This document shows positions 8,481-17,755 of a stretch of DNA of 64,000 nucleotides, piece after piece (position 1 is the first letter of the stretch; each line of letters opens with the position of its first letter). Made by a program: the position numbers and the translations under genes. Origin of the DNA: Spirochaetia bacterium UBA5763 (lineage in GTDB: Bacteria; Spirochaetota; UBA4802; UBA5550); assembly GCA_002418835.1 (NCBI GenBank), contig DIEX01000033.1, forward strand, positions 124,001 to 188,000, read 5' to 3'. Under the pieces are notes generated by a model. It was not told the origin of the DNA. It saw only the letters and a program-made list of their open reading frames with translations, and searched no databases.

Positions 8481-11186
8481 ATGAAAAAAAAACTCTTCAT
8501 AATTGACGGACACGCCCTCTGCTACAGGGCGTATTTTGCCTTTATACGTAATCCTCTTATAAACTCGAACGGACAGAACACATCTGCGATCTTCGGCTTC
8601 GCCAGGATGCTGCTTAAACTTATCAGGGAACAGACCCCCGATTACCTCGTTGTGGCATTTGATCCCCCGGTAAAATCATTCCGCTTTCAGCTTTATGAAG
8701 AGTACAAGGCGAACAGGCAGAAGATGCCTGACGACATGAGGAGCCAGGTTGAAGAGATAAAAACAATGGTAAAAACTCTCGGGCTCCCGCTCCTTGAGTT
8801 CCCGGAATTTGAAGCTGACGATGTACTTGGAACTGTGGCAGAAAAATATTCATCAAAGGATGTTGATGTATACCTTGTAACCGGGGATAAAGACGCGTAC
8901 CAGCTGGTACATGATAATGTACGTATTTATGCAAGCTCAAAAGGAATTTCTGAATACGAGATATATGACAGGGAGGGAGTAATTAACAAAGTCGGCCTCC
9001 CCCCGGAAAAAATAATAGATTATATGGCGCTCATGGGGGACGCCTCCGACAATGTGCCGGGCATAAAGGGGATTGGTGAAAAAACAGCGCTTAAGCTTAT
9101 TACTGAATACGGCACACTTGAAAAACTTTTTGAAAATGCAAATTCAATTAAAGGCAAAACCGGCGAGCTGATAAAAAACGGGCGCGATATGGCAATGCTC
9201 TCACGCCAGCTCGTAACAATCCGCCGCGATATTCCAATTGATAAGAATATTGAAGACATGAAATTTCAGGGCCTTGACCCGGAAAAAACTTCTGAATATT
9301 TTCGCGGCCTTGAAATGGATTCAATTATCACTGAATTTTTTCAGCCTGGAGAGAAAAAAACACCGGATAAAGCTGAACCTGAAAAGAAGGATTACAAAAT
9401 TATCCGCACGGAAAAAGATCTAGACATGATGATCTCCGAAATTGAAAAAGCAACTCTACTCTCTTTTGATACAGAAACAGATTCCCTCCAGCCTGTGGAG
9501 GCTAACATTGTGGGGATGTCTTTTTCAATTGAAGAGAAGGCCGGATGGTATCTCCCTGTGACGAGTAAAGGATTATTCAGCGAGGATTACCTTGACAGTT
9601 CAATTTCAATACCGAAAGTGAAACCTCTTCTTGAAAACCCGGAGATTAAAAAGATCGGCCAGAACATAAAATATGATCTCCTTGTGCTGAGGCGCGCGGG
9701 GATCGAACTTCGCGGCATCACTTTCGATACTATGATAGCCTCATATTTGATCAATCCATCAGAACGGCGCCACAACATGGACGATCTTGCTGAAGAATAT
9801 CTGAAATATAAAACTATTACATATAAGGAACTTACAGGCACCGGTAAAAATGCCGTACCTATTACTGAGGTTCCACTCGTTCGCCTGGCTGAATATGCAA
9901 CAGAAGATGCTGATATAACTTTCCGCCTGCATAATATGTTTAAACCACTACTGGAAAAAAATCAGCTTGTCGATCTTTTTGAAAAAATTGAAATGCCGCT
10001 TATGTCTGTTCTTGCAGATATGGAATATACCGGCGTTAAGATAGACACTAAACATTTTGAAAAAATGAGGAAGGATACTGCCGCAAAAATTTTTGATGTC
10101 GAGAAAAATATTTATGCATCAGCCGGACAGGAATTTAACATCAATTCAACCCGGGAACTGGCTTCAATACTTTTCGATAAGCTCGGACTTAAAACAGTTA
10201 AAAAAACAAAAACAGGATTCTCCACTGACATACAGGTGCTTGAAACACTTCAAGGTACACATCAAATTATCGATCACCTGATAAACTACAGAACACTGAG
10301 CAAACTTCAGAGTACCTATATAGAAACTCTCCCGAAACTGATAAGCCCTGTAACTGGAAGAATACACACATCCTACAACCAGACAGTGGCCGCAACCGGC
10401 AGGCTCTCATCATCCGACCCTAATCTTCAGAATATCCCTGTAAGGGACGACTTCGGACGGCAGCTCCGCAAAGGGTTTATTCCGGAGAAAGGATTCATCA
10501 TGATGTCTGCGGACTACTCGCAGATTGAACTCCGCCTCGCGGCGCACTACTCCAATGATGCCAATATGCTTGCAGCATTCCGTGACGGCATTGATATTCA
10601 CAGTATGACCGCTTCATCAACATTCGGCGTACCATTTGACAAAATCACGCCGGACATGAGACGGCAGGCTAAGATAATAAACTTCGCAACAATATACGGC
10701 GTGTCCCCGTACGGCCTCTCTCAGCAGGCGGAGATCAGCATGAAAGATGCGGCTGAATTTATCCGCAAATATTTTGAGACATACCCCGGCTTCAGAAACT
10801 ATATTGATGAAACAATAGATTTCGCGAAAAAGAACGGCTATGTCACAACACTCATGGGGAGGAGGAGGCCGGTTCCGGAGATAAACTCAGACACGGTTTT
10901 CAGGAGAGAAGGAGCTGAACGTGTTGCCATTAACACACCACTTCAGGGAACATCCGCAGACATGATAAAAATCGCAATGATCAATATCAGCCGTGAACTT
11001 ACCGCAAAAAAAATGAAATCACGGATGATAATGCAGGTACACGATGAACTTGTGTTTGAAGTTTATGAAGATGAACTCGACGAGATGAAATCATTTGTTA
11101 AAGAAAAGATGGAGAGCGCAATCCCTCTCAATGTACCGGTTGTAGTTGAAATCGGCACAGGAGCAAACTGGGAGGAGGCGCACTAA
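8481..11186 (+). CDS. polA: DNA polymerase I
   Basis: 901-residue repair and replication polymerase with all three activities. The 5' nuclease (about residues 1-295) has the acid clusters DGHALCYRAYFA, EADDVLG and VTGDKDAYQL. The 3'-5' proofreading domain (about 310-500) keeps DTET near 330, the NIKYDLLVL aspartate and the YATEDAD motif. The polymerase domain has motif A DYSQIELR (near 676), motif B RRQAKIINFATIYG and motif C VHDELVFE (near 853). Proofreading residues are intact, unlike many PolA homologues. It follows the cyclic-nucleotide-binding gene closely. Confidence 0.97.
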   Translation: MKKKLFIIDGHALCYRAYFAFIRNPLINSNGQNTSAIFGFARMLLKLIREQTPDYLVVAFDPPVKSFRFQLYEEYKANRQKMPDDMRSQVEEIKTMVKTLGLPLLEFPEFEADDVLGTVAEKYSSKDVDVYLVTGDKDAYQLVHDNVRIYASSKGISEYEIYDREGVINKVGLPPEKIIDYMALMGDASDNVPGIKGIGEKTALKLITEYGTLEKLFENANSIKGKTGELIKNGRDMAMLSRQLVTIRRDIPIDKNIEDMKFQGLDPEKTSEYFRGLEMDSIITEFFQPGEKKTPDKAEPEKKDYKIIRTEKDLDMMISEIEKATLLSFDTETDSLQPVEANIVGMSFSIEEKAGWYLPVTSKGLFSEDYLDSSISIPKVKPLLENPEIKKIGQNIKYDLLVLRRAGIELRGITFDTMIASYLINPSERRHNMDDLAEEYLKYKTITYKELTGTGKNAVPITEVPLVRLAEYATEDADITFRLHNMFKPLLEKNQLVDLFEKIEMPLMSVLADMEYTGVKIDTKHFEKMRKDTAAKIFDVEKNIYASAGQEFNINSTRELASILFDKLGLKTVKKTKTGFSTDIQVLETLQGTHQIIDHLINYRTLSKLQSTYIETLPKLISPVTGRIHTSYNQTVAATGRLSSSDPNLQNIPVRDDFGRQLRKGFIPEKGFIMMSADYSQIELRLAAHYSNDANMLAAFRDGIDIHSMTASSTFGVPFDKITPDMRRQAKIINFATIYGVSPYGLSQQAEISMKDAAEFIRKYFETYPGFRNYIDETIDFAKKNGYVTTLMGRRRPVPEINSDTVFRREGAERVAINTPLQGTSADMIKIAMINISRELTAKKMKSRMIMQVHDELVFEVYEDELDEMKSFVKEKMESAIPLNVPVVVEIGTGANWEEAH

Positions 11187-11383
11187 ATATTTCTTCTAAT
11201 AATGATGTCCGGAAACAGCAAAGAAATGTCAGCTCCGCTTATCAGGCTTTAATCAATAAAAAGATTTCAATAGTTTTATGATCATAGCCTGCTCCATATT
11301 CTTGTTGACATTATCTTTTCATCCTTTTTTCTAAAATAGAAGTAAGTTAATCAAAAACAAGGCTCTTTTCCGGTATATATATT

Positions 11384-13900
11384 ATGGACAACATCAATGA
11401 CACCAGTCAGGAGAAAAAGACTTATAGATTTCTTATACTATTATTTCTACTCGGAATCTGCTGCTTCCTTACATTCTATTCAAGCCTTGTGCTGAACACA
11501 ACAACAGTATATTCACATTTTTTTTATATCCCTATTTTCCTTTCATCTCTGTGGTGGAGAAAGAGAGGTATAACAGTTGTACTTTTTCTCTCATCATTTC
11601 TGCTTATAACATACAACCTCACCGGTGACGGCATATCATACTTCGATTATTTAAGAGTCGGGGCACTGTTGTTTGTTGGAATATTTCTTACGCTCACAAT
11701 GGATAGAGTTTCACATGAAAGCAAGACTTCTATCGACAATATAAATGATAAACTCAGGAATTATAGTTTAAAAGAATCATCAAAAATTTCTTTGATCGTT
11801 ATCTTGATTATTTTATCCTGTTCGCTAACAGTATATTTTCATGTTGTAGAAAACAAAGGCACTGTTTTCAGCCATTTTTTTTACATTCCAATAATCCTGT
11901 CTGCAATCTGGTGGCAAAGACGCGGATTACCTGTCGCTTTTTTCCTGGCAGCTTTTCTGCTTTTTGGACATTTTTTTCTCAGGGATTATGTAGTTACAAT
12001 CAATGACTTTTTCAGAGCAACGATGTTTATTATTGTCCCTTTAATAATCTCTTTTTTCAGTAAAAAAATTGCACAGGCTGAGGGCAGGATAAATTACCTT
12101 ACAACTATTGTAAGTCTTATCCAGAGCGTAAATAAACTTGTAATTCAGGAATTCAACAGAGAGCGGCTCATCGAAGGGATAGCGTCGGCCATTGCAGAAA
12201 ACCCCGGTTATATCTCAGTAAAAGTTGCTCTTTATGATGAAAATGGAAAACCGCAAAATGAAGTAACCAGATACAATTCCCGCGAGTCACAAAAAACAGA
12301 AATTCAGCAGACTCGCTATAAACAACCGTATATCAATGATCTCAGTGCCACAAATCCAGGCAAAGAATATAAAAACAGAAAATCATCTTCAATATCATAT
12401 CCCATAGAATATGAATCCTTCGGGTATGGCTATATGTCCATTGTTCTGAAAGATAATAATGTTAACAATAAAGAACAAAGATATATGCTGGAAAGCGTAG
12501 CCGACGAACTGGCTTATGCCCTCTTTAATCTTGAAGTCAGCAGGGGAAAAAAGATAGCAGAGGAAGAACTCCGTCTTGATAATCTAAGAATACAAACAAT
12601 TTCTGAATTCAGTAAAATTACCGGATCTACATATCATGAAATGATACTCTACACTCTGCAGGAAGCTGTCTCTATTTCAAAAAGTGAAACAGGGTATATT
12701 GCTTTTATCGACAACAACAAACTGACTGTTGAAATTATAACACCCCGGACAGAAGACCCGGAAAATAAACTTTATACCACGGATAAAAAATATTTAACTT
12801 TTAAAGATATTGAATTAATCTCTGACATACTCAAAAGACGCAGCGCTCTTGTGACTGACAATCCTGACAAGCTTAAACAAATTGAAAAGATTTATGGGGA
12901 AAACTGCCCGGCTCTAAAAAGACATATCGATATCCCGATAATAGACTCCGGGCAGGTAGTTGCAGTGGCAGGTCTGGCCAACAGGGAGAACTCTTACAGC
13001 GACAGCATTATAAAAAATACTACACATCTGCTTCAGGGTATGTGGAACATTCTCAAGCATAGAAAAACCGAGGAGGAATTAGCTCTCTATAGAGACAACC
13101 TTCAGGAGATGGTTAAAACAAGAACCGAAGAACTTGAATACACCAACAACAGGCTGACTATCGAACTCAGAGAAAAGAACATCCTGAATAAAAATCTTGA
13201 GGAAGCATCCAGGGAGCTTGAAAGTTTTGTTCATTCCGTTACCCATGATCTTAAATCCCCACTGTTTTCCATGAAGCTTTGCATGGATATGCTTAAAAAA
13301 AATCACTCCAGCGGGATGAATCAGGAATGCCTTGAACTTTTACAGCAGATAAAAAAGGAAAATACCCGAATGGAGGAATTGATTAAAGATGTTCTTGTGC
13401 TCTCTAAAGCCGGTGTTGAAAACGATATTGTTGAAGAGATCGATATACTTAAACTGCTTCTCGATATTTCAGGGAGATTTGAATACTGCTTCGAGGAAAA
13501 GTCAATTGAGTACATTATCAGGGTATCAGTTCCTGAACCTGTACCAGCTGTTGTGGCGAACAGAAGCCAGGTAATCCAGGTTTTTGAAAATCTAATTACC
13601 AATGCTGTTAAATATATAGGCAACACTGAGGACCCCTGTATACTCCTTTGTATTCATTCTATCAGCAAAAATTTCTGTTATTTCTATATTGAAGATAATG
13701 GAATAGGAATAGATAAAAAAAATCATGAGAATATTTTTAAAGAGTTCTACAGAACCCATGATATAGATGCGGATGGGACAGGTATAGGCCTCGCGATTGT
13801 AAAAAAAATTATTGAAAAGCATGGAGGAGAAGTTTCAGTTTCATCCGAACCCAGAAAAGGGAGCACCTTTTATTTCTCATTACCTGTTAAACAGAACTGA
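11384..13900 (+). CDS. Membrane sensor histidine kinase with duplicated membrane module
   Basis: 838-residue hybrid-input kinase. The N-terminus holds two copies of a roughly 110-residue membrane module, each with the signature SHFFYIPI.LS..WW..RG and then a hydrophobic run (near residues 45 and 160). Two GAF-like domains follow (about 235-385 and 400-555), then a coiled coil, a HisKA domain with THDLKSP (phosphoacceptor His near 620) and a complete ATPase domain (NLITNAVKYIG, EDNGIGID, GTGIGLAIVKKI). No receiver domain and no adjacent response-regulator gene, so it is an orphan kinase. No clear Shine-Dalgarno precedes the ATG, so the start is the least certain part. Confidence 0.88.
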   Translation: MDNINDTSQEKKTYRFLILLFLLGICCFLTFYSSLVLNTTTVYSHFFYIPIFLSSLWWRKRGITVVLFLSSFLLITYNLTGDGISYFDYLRVGALLFVGIFLTLTMDRVSHESKTSIDNINDKLRNYSLKESSKISLIVILIILSCSLTVYFHVVENKGTVFSHFFYIPIILSAIWWQRRGLPVAFFLAAFLLFGHFFLRDYVVTINDFFRATMFIIVPLIISFFSKKIAQAEGRINYLTTIVSLIQSVNKLVIQEFNRERLIEGIASAIAENPGYISVKVALYDENGKPQNEVTRYNSRESQKTEIQQTRYKQPYINDLSATNPGKEYKNRKSSSISYPIEYESFGYGYMSIVLKDNNVNNKEQRYMLESVADELAYALFNLEVSRGKKIAEEELRLDNLRIQTISEFSKITGSTYHEMILYTLQEAVSISKSETGYIAFIDNNKLTVEIITPRTEDPENKLYTTDKKYLTFKDIELISDILKRRSALVTDNPDKLKQIEKIYGENCPALKRHIDIPIIDSGQVVAVAGLANRENSYSDSIIKNTTHLLQGMWNILKHRKTEEELALYRDNLQEMVKTRTEELEYTNNRLTIELREKNILNKNLEEASRELESFVHSVTHDLKSPLFSMKLCMDMLKKNHSSGMNQECLELLQQIKKENTRMEELIKDVLVLSKAGVENDIVEEIDILKLLLDISGRFEYCFEEKSIEYIIRVSVPEPVPAVVANRSQVIQVFENLITNAVKYIGNTEDPCILLCIHSISKNFCYFYIEDNGIGIDKKNHENIFKEFYRTHDIDADGTGIGLAIVKKIIEKHGGEVSVSSEPRKGSTFYFSLPVKQN

Positions 13901-13965
13901 ATCTATTCGACAATAACTCTCATAACATGAGTTATATTATATTTTCAAAAAAACAGACTGGCCGC

Positions 13966-14775
13966 TTATCTCATGGAGTAAACAATCTTTCTCTTCCCGA
14001 TGCGCTCTCTATTGGTTTCAATCCTGTTCTTGTAGTAAAATCCTCTTTCAGGCTTGAGCTGACCAAGGAGATCAAAGATTCCCATTTCGAATGAAAGCAT
14101 GTTCTCAGCTGCATCTTTTAAACCCGACTCACTGATTTTTTTCAGGTCCACTGCCACATGACGTGAATTAATCATGTCAGGCTGAACAGTTTCTGCAATA
14201 ACTTCAAAGTTTGCCTTGGTAATTGTCCCGCCCACAGAGGTTCTCTTGCCTCTCTCCCGTGAAATTTTTACAATCTGATTTGTCACCCTCATCACTTCAG
14301 GATCATCAGGATGCATATCCATTGAAGCGGAGAGATCTGACCGTGCCGCTGTGACGCTGTTAAGTTCGCCAAATGAAGCCGAATCCGCAATTTCGAGTAT
14401 ATTTCTGTAGCCTGTAATTGTTTCAAGATTAATAGACTTCTTCAGATCAGGGTAATGCGCCGGAGCTATAAGATTTTTAAGTGTATTAATAAAATTTCTG
14501 AGAGAGTATTCTGACTCAATCATAGGAGCTGTGATCCCTTCAATACCTGCAGAATAACAGAAACGAATATCGGTCCTTGCCTCAGGCCCGCCGATTTTCA
14601 CAGTGACAGGAACGAGATCTTTCCCCAGAGCATGGAGGAGATTCAGCTCATCATAATCCATATCTTCAGTTTCAGTGCCGCCTTTCAAACCGCAGAAACC
14701 GGAAACATCAATAAGTTCCTCAAGATCTTTTCTAAGTCTTAAAAGAGAGTCCTCCACCTGCGGTTTTAAATTCAT
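13966..14775 (-). CDS. HpcH/HpaI aldolase / citrate lyase beta-like protein
   Basis: 269-residue predicted TIM-barrel protein of the phosphoenolpyruvate/pyruvate aldolase superfamily. Visible features are the VTVKIGGPEARTDIRFC strand-loop, the acidic GIEGITAPMIESEYSL segment and a second acidic region SASMDMHPDDPEV that could supply metal ligands. The early KGGTETEDMDYDEL stretch suggests a specialised subgroup. It is downstream of the metalloprotease gene on the same strand (143-base gap). Substrate cannot be assigned; the family includes citrate lyase, malyl-CoA lyase and 2-keto-diol aldolases. Confidence 0.7.
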   Translation of the reverse strand: MNLKPQVEDSLLRLRKDLEELIDVSGFCGLKGGTETEDMDYDELNLLHALGKDLVPVTVKIGGPEARTDIRFCYSAGIEGITAPMIESEYSLRNFINTLKNLIAPAHYPDLKKSINLETITGYRNILEIADSASFGELNSVTAARSDLSASMDMHPDDPEVMRVTNQIVKISRERGKRTSVGGTITKANFEVIAETVQPDMINSRHVAVDLKKISESGLKDAAENMLSFEMGIFDLLGQLKPERGFYYKNRIETNRERIGKRKIVYSMR

Positions 14776-14918
14776 ACTATGCTCCTGCGAAACTTTATTA
14801 AATGGATCAGTCTATTATTTATCGGCATAATTCCTGTTTTGTATAAGTTCGAAATGCGTTCAATAGGATGTTTTTTAAAATACGGCCCGGTGGAGATTGA
14901 ATCACGGGAGTTCCCGGT

Positions 14919-15401
14919 CTAAGCGTAAATACTGAAATTGCTCCCCTTCAGAAGAGAAAGGGAGTTTTCATCCTTCTGATGTTTATCCCTGTAGATCTGA
15001 TTCCTTGCCTCAAACTCTATTGCGATTGCTGAATTCAGTGCCTGGAAATCCTTTGATGAAGGTTCACCCGGAGACATTGAAGCTTTTTTCAGTGCCTCTG
15101 CCTTTGACAGGGCCTCTTCAGGGGTACGGGCATTACCTGTTGAGAGAGTGACTCTTCCGCCGGTTGCGTATGCTTTACCGTCAGGACCGATTGTATAGTC
15201 GAACTGCGCAGCGCCAATCTTAACAAGCCGGGGATCACCGCTGTGAGCGGCCTCATGAGCCCTCACTTCTTTATCCCGGTTTTTCAGATCTTCTATCGCT
15301 CTCTGTTTAACTGAATCAGACGAATCCTGGTCCTGTTTTTTTGCCACAAGTACCTGGTTTCCTGACAATTTCCCTAAGATCCGGCCTGCTGATGAAATCA
15401 T
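14919..15401 (-). CDS. Putative metalloprotease, SprA-related / CJM1_0395 family
   Basis: 160-residue protein containing the zinc-protease motif HEAAH (HExxH) in VRAHEAAHSGDP, followed by the family's FDYTIGPDGKAYATGG segment and ST.ART.EEAL motif. These are the marks of the SprA-related family (PF12118), annotated as putative metalloproteases but not well characterised. No obvious signal peptide. The downstream partner is an aldolase-like gene on the same strand. Catalysis is predicted from the motif only. Confidence 0.8.
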   Translation of the reverse strand: MISSAGRILGKLSGNQVLVAKKQDQDSSDSVKQRAIEDLKNRDKEVRAHEAAHSGDPRLVKIGAAQFDYTIGPDGKAYATGGRVTLSTGNARTPEEALSKAEALKKASMSPGEPSSKDFQALNSAIAIEFEARNQIYRDKHQKDENSLSLLKGSNFSIYA

Positions 15402-15496
15402 AGTTCACCTCAACTTAATTTATCGGCAGATCGGAAAGATAACTTGAACCGGATCTTCCGGAAAATTTTCCATATCAAAAGAGAAATCAATCTCTC

Positions 15497-15525
15497 TTGA
15501 CATTCCCGAATCAACCTGATAGATA
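15497..15525 (+). promoter_or_regulatory. Candidate sigma70-type promoter for WG-repeat gene
   Basis: TTGACA at 15497-15502 and TAGATA at 15520-15525 are separated by 17 bases, about 55 bases upstream of the WG-repeat start at 15583. The -35 is perfect; the -10 is weak. Confidence 0.4.
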
Positions 15526-15582
15526 AAAATACTCACTAAAAATAACACGGACACCATCCTGTAATCTATTCTGGAGATCCCT

Positions 15583-17040
15583 ATGACTGGAACTGACTCA
15601 GATATATTTTTTAAAAAATTACACTGTTTTATAAACAGAACTCTGCTGATTCCGGTAACCCTTCTGCTTTTAATTCACGCTTTTTCATATCATAACGCGA
15701 AAGCAGAGAATAAAACTGAAAATCTCAAATGGCTTGTAGAACCGGAGTTTGAATCTGCTGCGGACTTTACCGAAGGTTTTGCCATGATAAAGAAAAATGG
15801 TAAATACGGCTATATAAACAGAGATGGTAAAATTACCATTGAACCGCGGTTCGATATCGCCCATCCATTCAAAGAGGGGATGGCGAAAGTCTTTGAAAAA
15901 AATAAAGGATGGGGGTTTATTAACACCAGTGGGAAAGTTGTAATTAATAATCTTTCATACACTGCCGATTTCTCCGAAGGATTGGCAACTGTCTGCACAG
16001 ACCTCCAATGGACCGGTTTTAACAACAGATACGGCATGATTGATAAAAGCGGAGAACTGGTTATTCCGGCAGAATTTGAGTCAATTCCGGGATTTTCAGA
16101 AGGCCTTTCCGCTGCTGCTAAGAACGGGAAATACGGATATATAGACAAAACCGGCCGATTCGTAATTAAGCCTGAATTTGAACAGGCAATAAAATTTTCA
16201 GAGGGGATGGCTCTCGTCAGAATAAACGGGTTATATGGTTTTATTAACAGAGAGGGAAAAACAGTAATCCCCCCTAAATTCAAGGAGGCTTATTCGTTTT
16301 CAGAGGGCCTCGCAGGGATTAATAATCATGGCTATATAAACAAACAGGGTAATCATGTTATAAAAACTGATTTCGAAAGTTCGGGGTCTTTTACTGAAGG
16401 TGTTGCCATTTTCACAAAAAACAACAAGTGTGGAATTATCAGCAGAAGCGGAAAAATTATTGTTAAACCGGTGTTTGAATACATGTTACCATTTTCTGAA
16501 GGACTGGCAGTTATTAAACAGAATAACCGGTGGGGATATATCGATAAAAAGGGTAATATCACCATCAATCCGGTTTTCGACTTCGCAACAAATTTTTCCG
16601 AAGGCCTTGCTAAAGTTCAAATAAACGGCAAATACGGATTTATTGATAAAACCGGAAAATTTATAATTAAACCTGAATATGACGGCGCGGGAATATTTTC
16701 CGAAAGATTTGTTCTTCTTAAAAAAGAAGGTAAAACCGGTTTTGCCATAAACCCTCTACCTGCTGAAATCCGGAAACAGGAGATGGAGAATGCCGGTATG
16801 CTTATTGGTACAATTAAATCTGTATCCGGGAATGAAATAATCATCACCGGAAAAAATATTGCAGAACAGGTCTGCATGGGTGATAAATTATGTGTATATT
16901 CCGGAGATGAACTCATTGTGTTGCGCGCGTCTTTCCCCATGATGACAATGACAAAGTGCGAATTAGTTACAGGAGATAAAAATGATATTAAACCCGGTCT
17001 GAATGTCTACCGGTATAAAAAAATTCAGAAGGAGAGATGA
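15583..17040 (+). CDS. Secreted WG-repeat protein
   Basis: 485 residues. An N-terminal hydrophobic segment with an AKA/E junction near residue 41 suggests export. About a dozen WG (KWG leptospira-type) repeats follow, each of the form YGYIN..GK..I.P.F..A..FSEG.A, forming a repetitive beta domain through about residue 390. The final 90 residues are a different small domain beginning MLIGTIKSVSGNEIIITG, reminiscent of FlgT C-terminal SH3-like domains. GGAG precedes the ATG. WG repeats are thought to mediate binding rather than catalysis; ligand unknown. Ends 11 bases from the convergent methyltransferase gene. Confidence 0.85.
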   Translation: MTGTDSDIFFKKLHCFINRTLLIPVTLLLLIHAFSYHNAKAENKTENLKWLVEPEFESAADFTEGFAMIKKNGKYGYINRDGKITIEPRFDIAHPFKEGMAKVFEKNKGWGFINTSGKVVINNLSYTADFSEGLATVCTDLQWTGFNNRYGMIDKSGELVIPAEFESIPGFSEGLSAAAKNGKYGYIDKTGRFVIKPEFEQAIKFSEGMALVRINGLYGFINREGKTVIPPKFKEAYSFSEGLAGINNHGYINKQGNHVIKTDFESSGSFTEGVAIFTKNNKCGIISRSGKIIVKPVFEYMLPFSEGLAVIKQNNRWGYIDKKGNITINPVFDFATNFSEGLAKVQINGKYGFIDKTGKFIIKPEYDGAGIFSERFVLLKKEGKTGFAINPLPAEIRKQEMENAGMLIGTIKSVSGNEIIITGKNIAEQVCMGDKLCVYSGDELIVLRASFPMMTMTKCELVTGDKNDIKPGLNVYRYKKIQKER

Positions 17041-17050
17041 CCCCCCTCGC

Positions 17051-17755
17051 CTACTTCTTCCACGCATAGAGCACAATGCTCTTAGGGAAGAAGTTATTAA
17101 AAAACTCCTCGCACCTTCGCATGAATTTTGACATAAGCCCCAGGTGAAGAAATTTGTGGTATCCCTTAGTAATCGGGTGCTCACCGTTATGAAGACCCAC
17201 AACTCCGCGAATCATCCACCATATTGTATGGAATGAATGTTTGAATCCCACAGCATAAACTTCAAGGCCGTTTGCCCGCATTATATCTGCAAGCTGTGAA
17301 GGATGGTATTTCCTGACGTGCCCGCCGGGTGAAGTAAAGTATTCATAAGTTATTGCATCATAAACAATTTCACTGATATATGTGGGCACAGTAATTGCGA
17401 TGCGTCCGTTCTTTTTTAGAACACGGGCAAGCTCACCGCATGCCTGGAAATCGTCATTAACATGCTCCATTACTTCGGAACAGATTATTCTGTCAAAAGT
17501 TCCGTCTTTAAACGGAAGATTTAACGCGTCGCCTATATGTGTAAGGAATGAACTTTTTGCGTGGGCGTTTCCGCTCTTCATCATACTTGCAATTGTATAC
17601 CGTGTTTTAAGCAGACAGTCCAGGTCAAGGTCCATGCAGAACACGGAAGCTCCTTTCTTCATAAACTCGATGGAGTGTCTCCCCAGCCCGCACCCTGCGT
17701 CCAGTACAACATCACCTTCACGTACTGCAAGCCTGTCAAAATCAACTGTAAGCAT
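17051..17755 (-). CDS. SAM-dependent methyltransferase (class I)
   Basis: 234-residue methyltransferase. Motif I is VLDAGCGLGRHS (about residues 18-29), the acidic residue after strand 2 is in CMDLDLD, and the later strand carries FDRIICSEVMEHV. The C-terminal half (HVRKYHPSQLADIMRANG) resembles small-molecule or glycan methyltransferases. It is the last gene of a minus-strand operon with two glycosyltransferases and overlaps the preceding one by 14 bases, so it probably methylates a sugar or lipid made by that operon. Substrate is inference. Confidence 0.85.
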   Translation of the reverse strand: MLTVDFDRLAVREGDVVLDAGCGLGRHSIEFMKKGASVFCMDLDLDCLLKTRYTIASMMKSGNAHAKSSFLTHIGDALNLPFKDGTFDRIICSEVMEHVNDDFQACGELARVLKKNGRIAITVPTYISEIVYDAITYEYFTSPGGHVRKYHPSQLADIMRANGLEVYAVGFKHSFHTIWWMIRGVVGLHNGEHPITKGYHKFLHLGLMSKFMRRCEEFFNNFFPKSIVLYAWKK

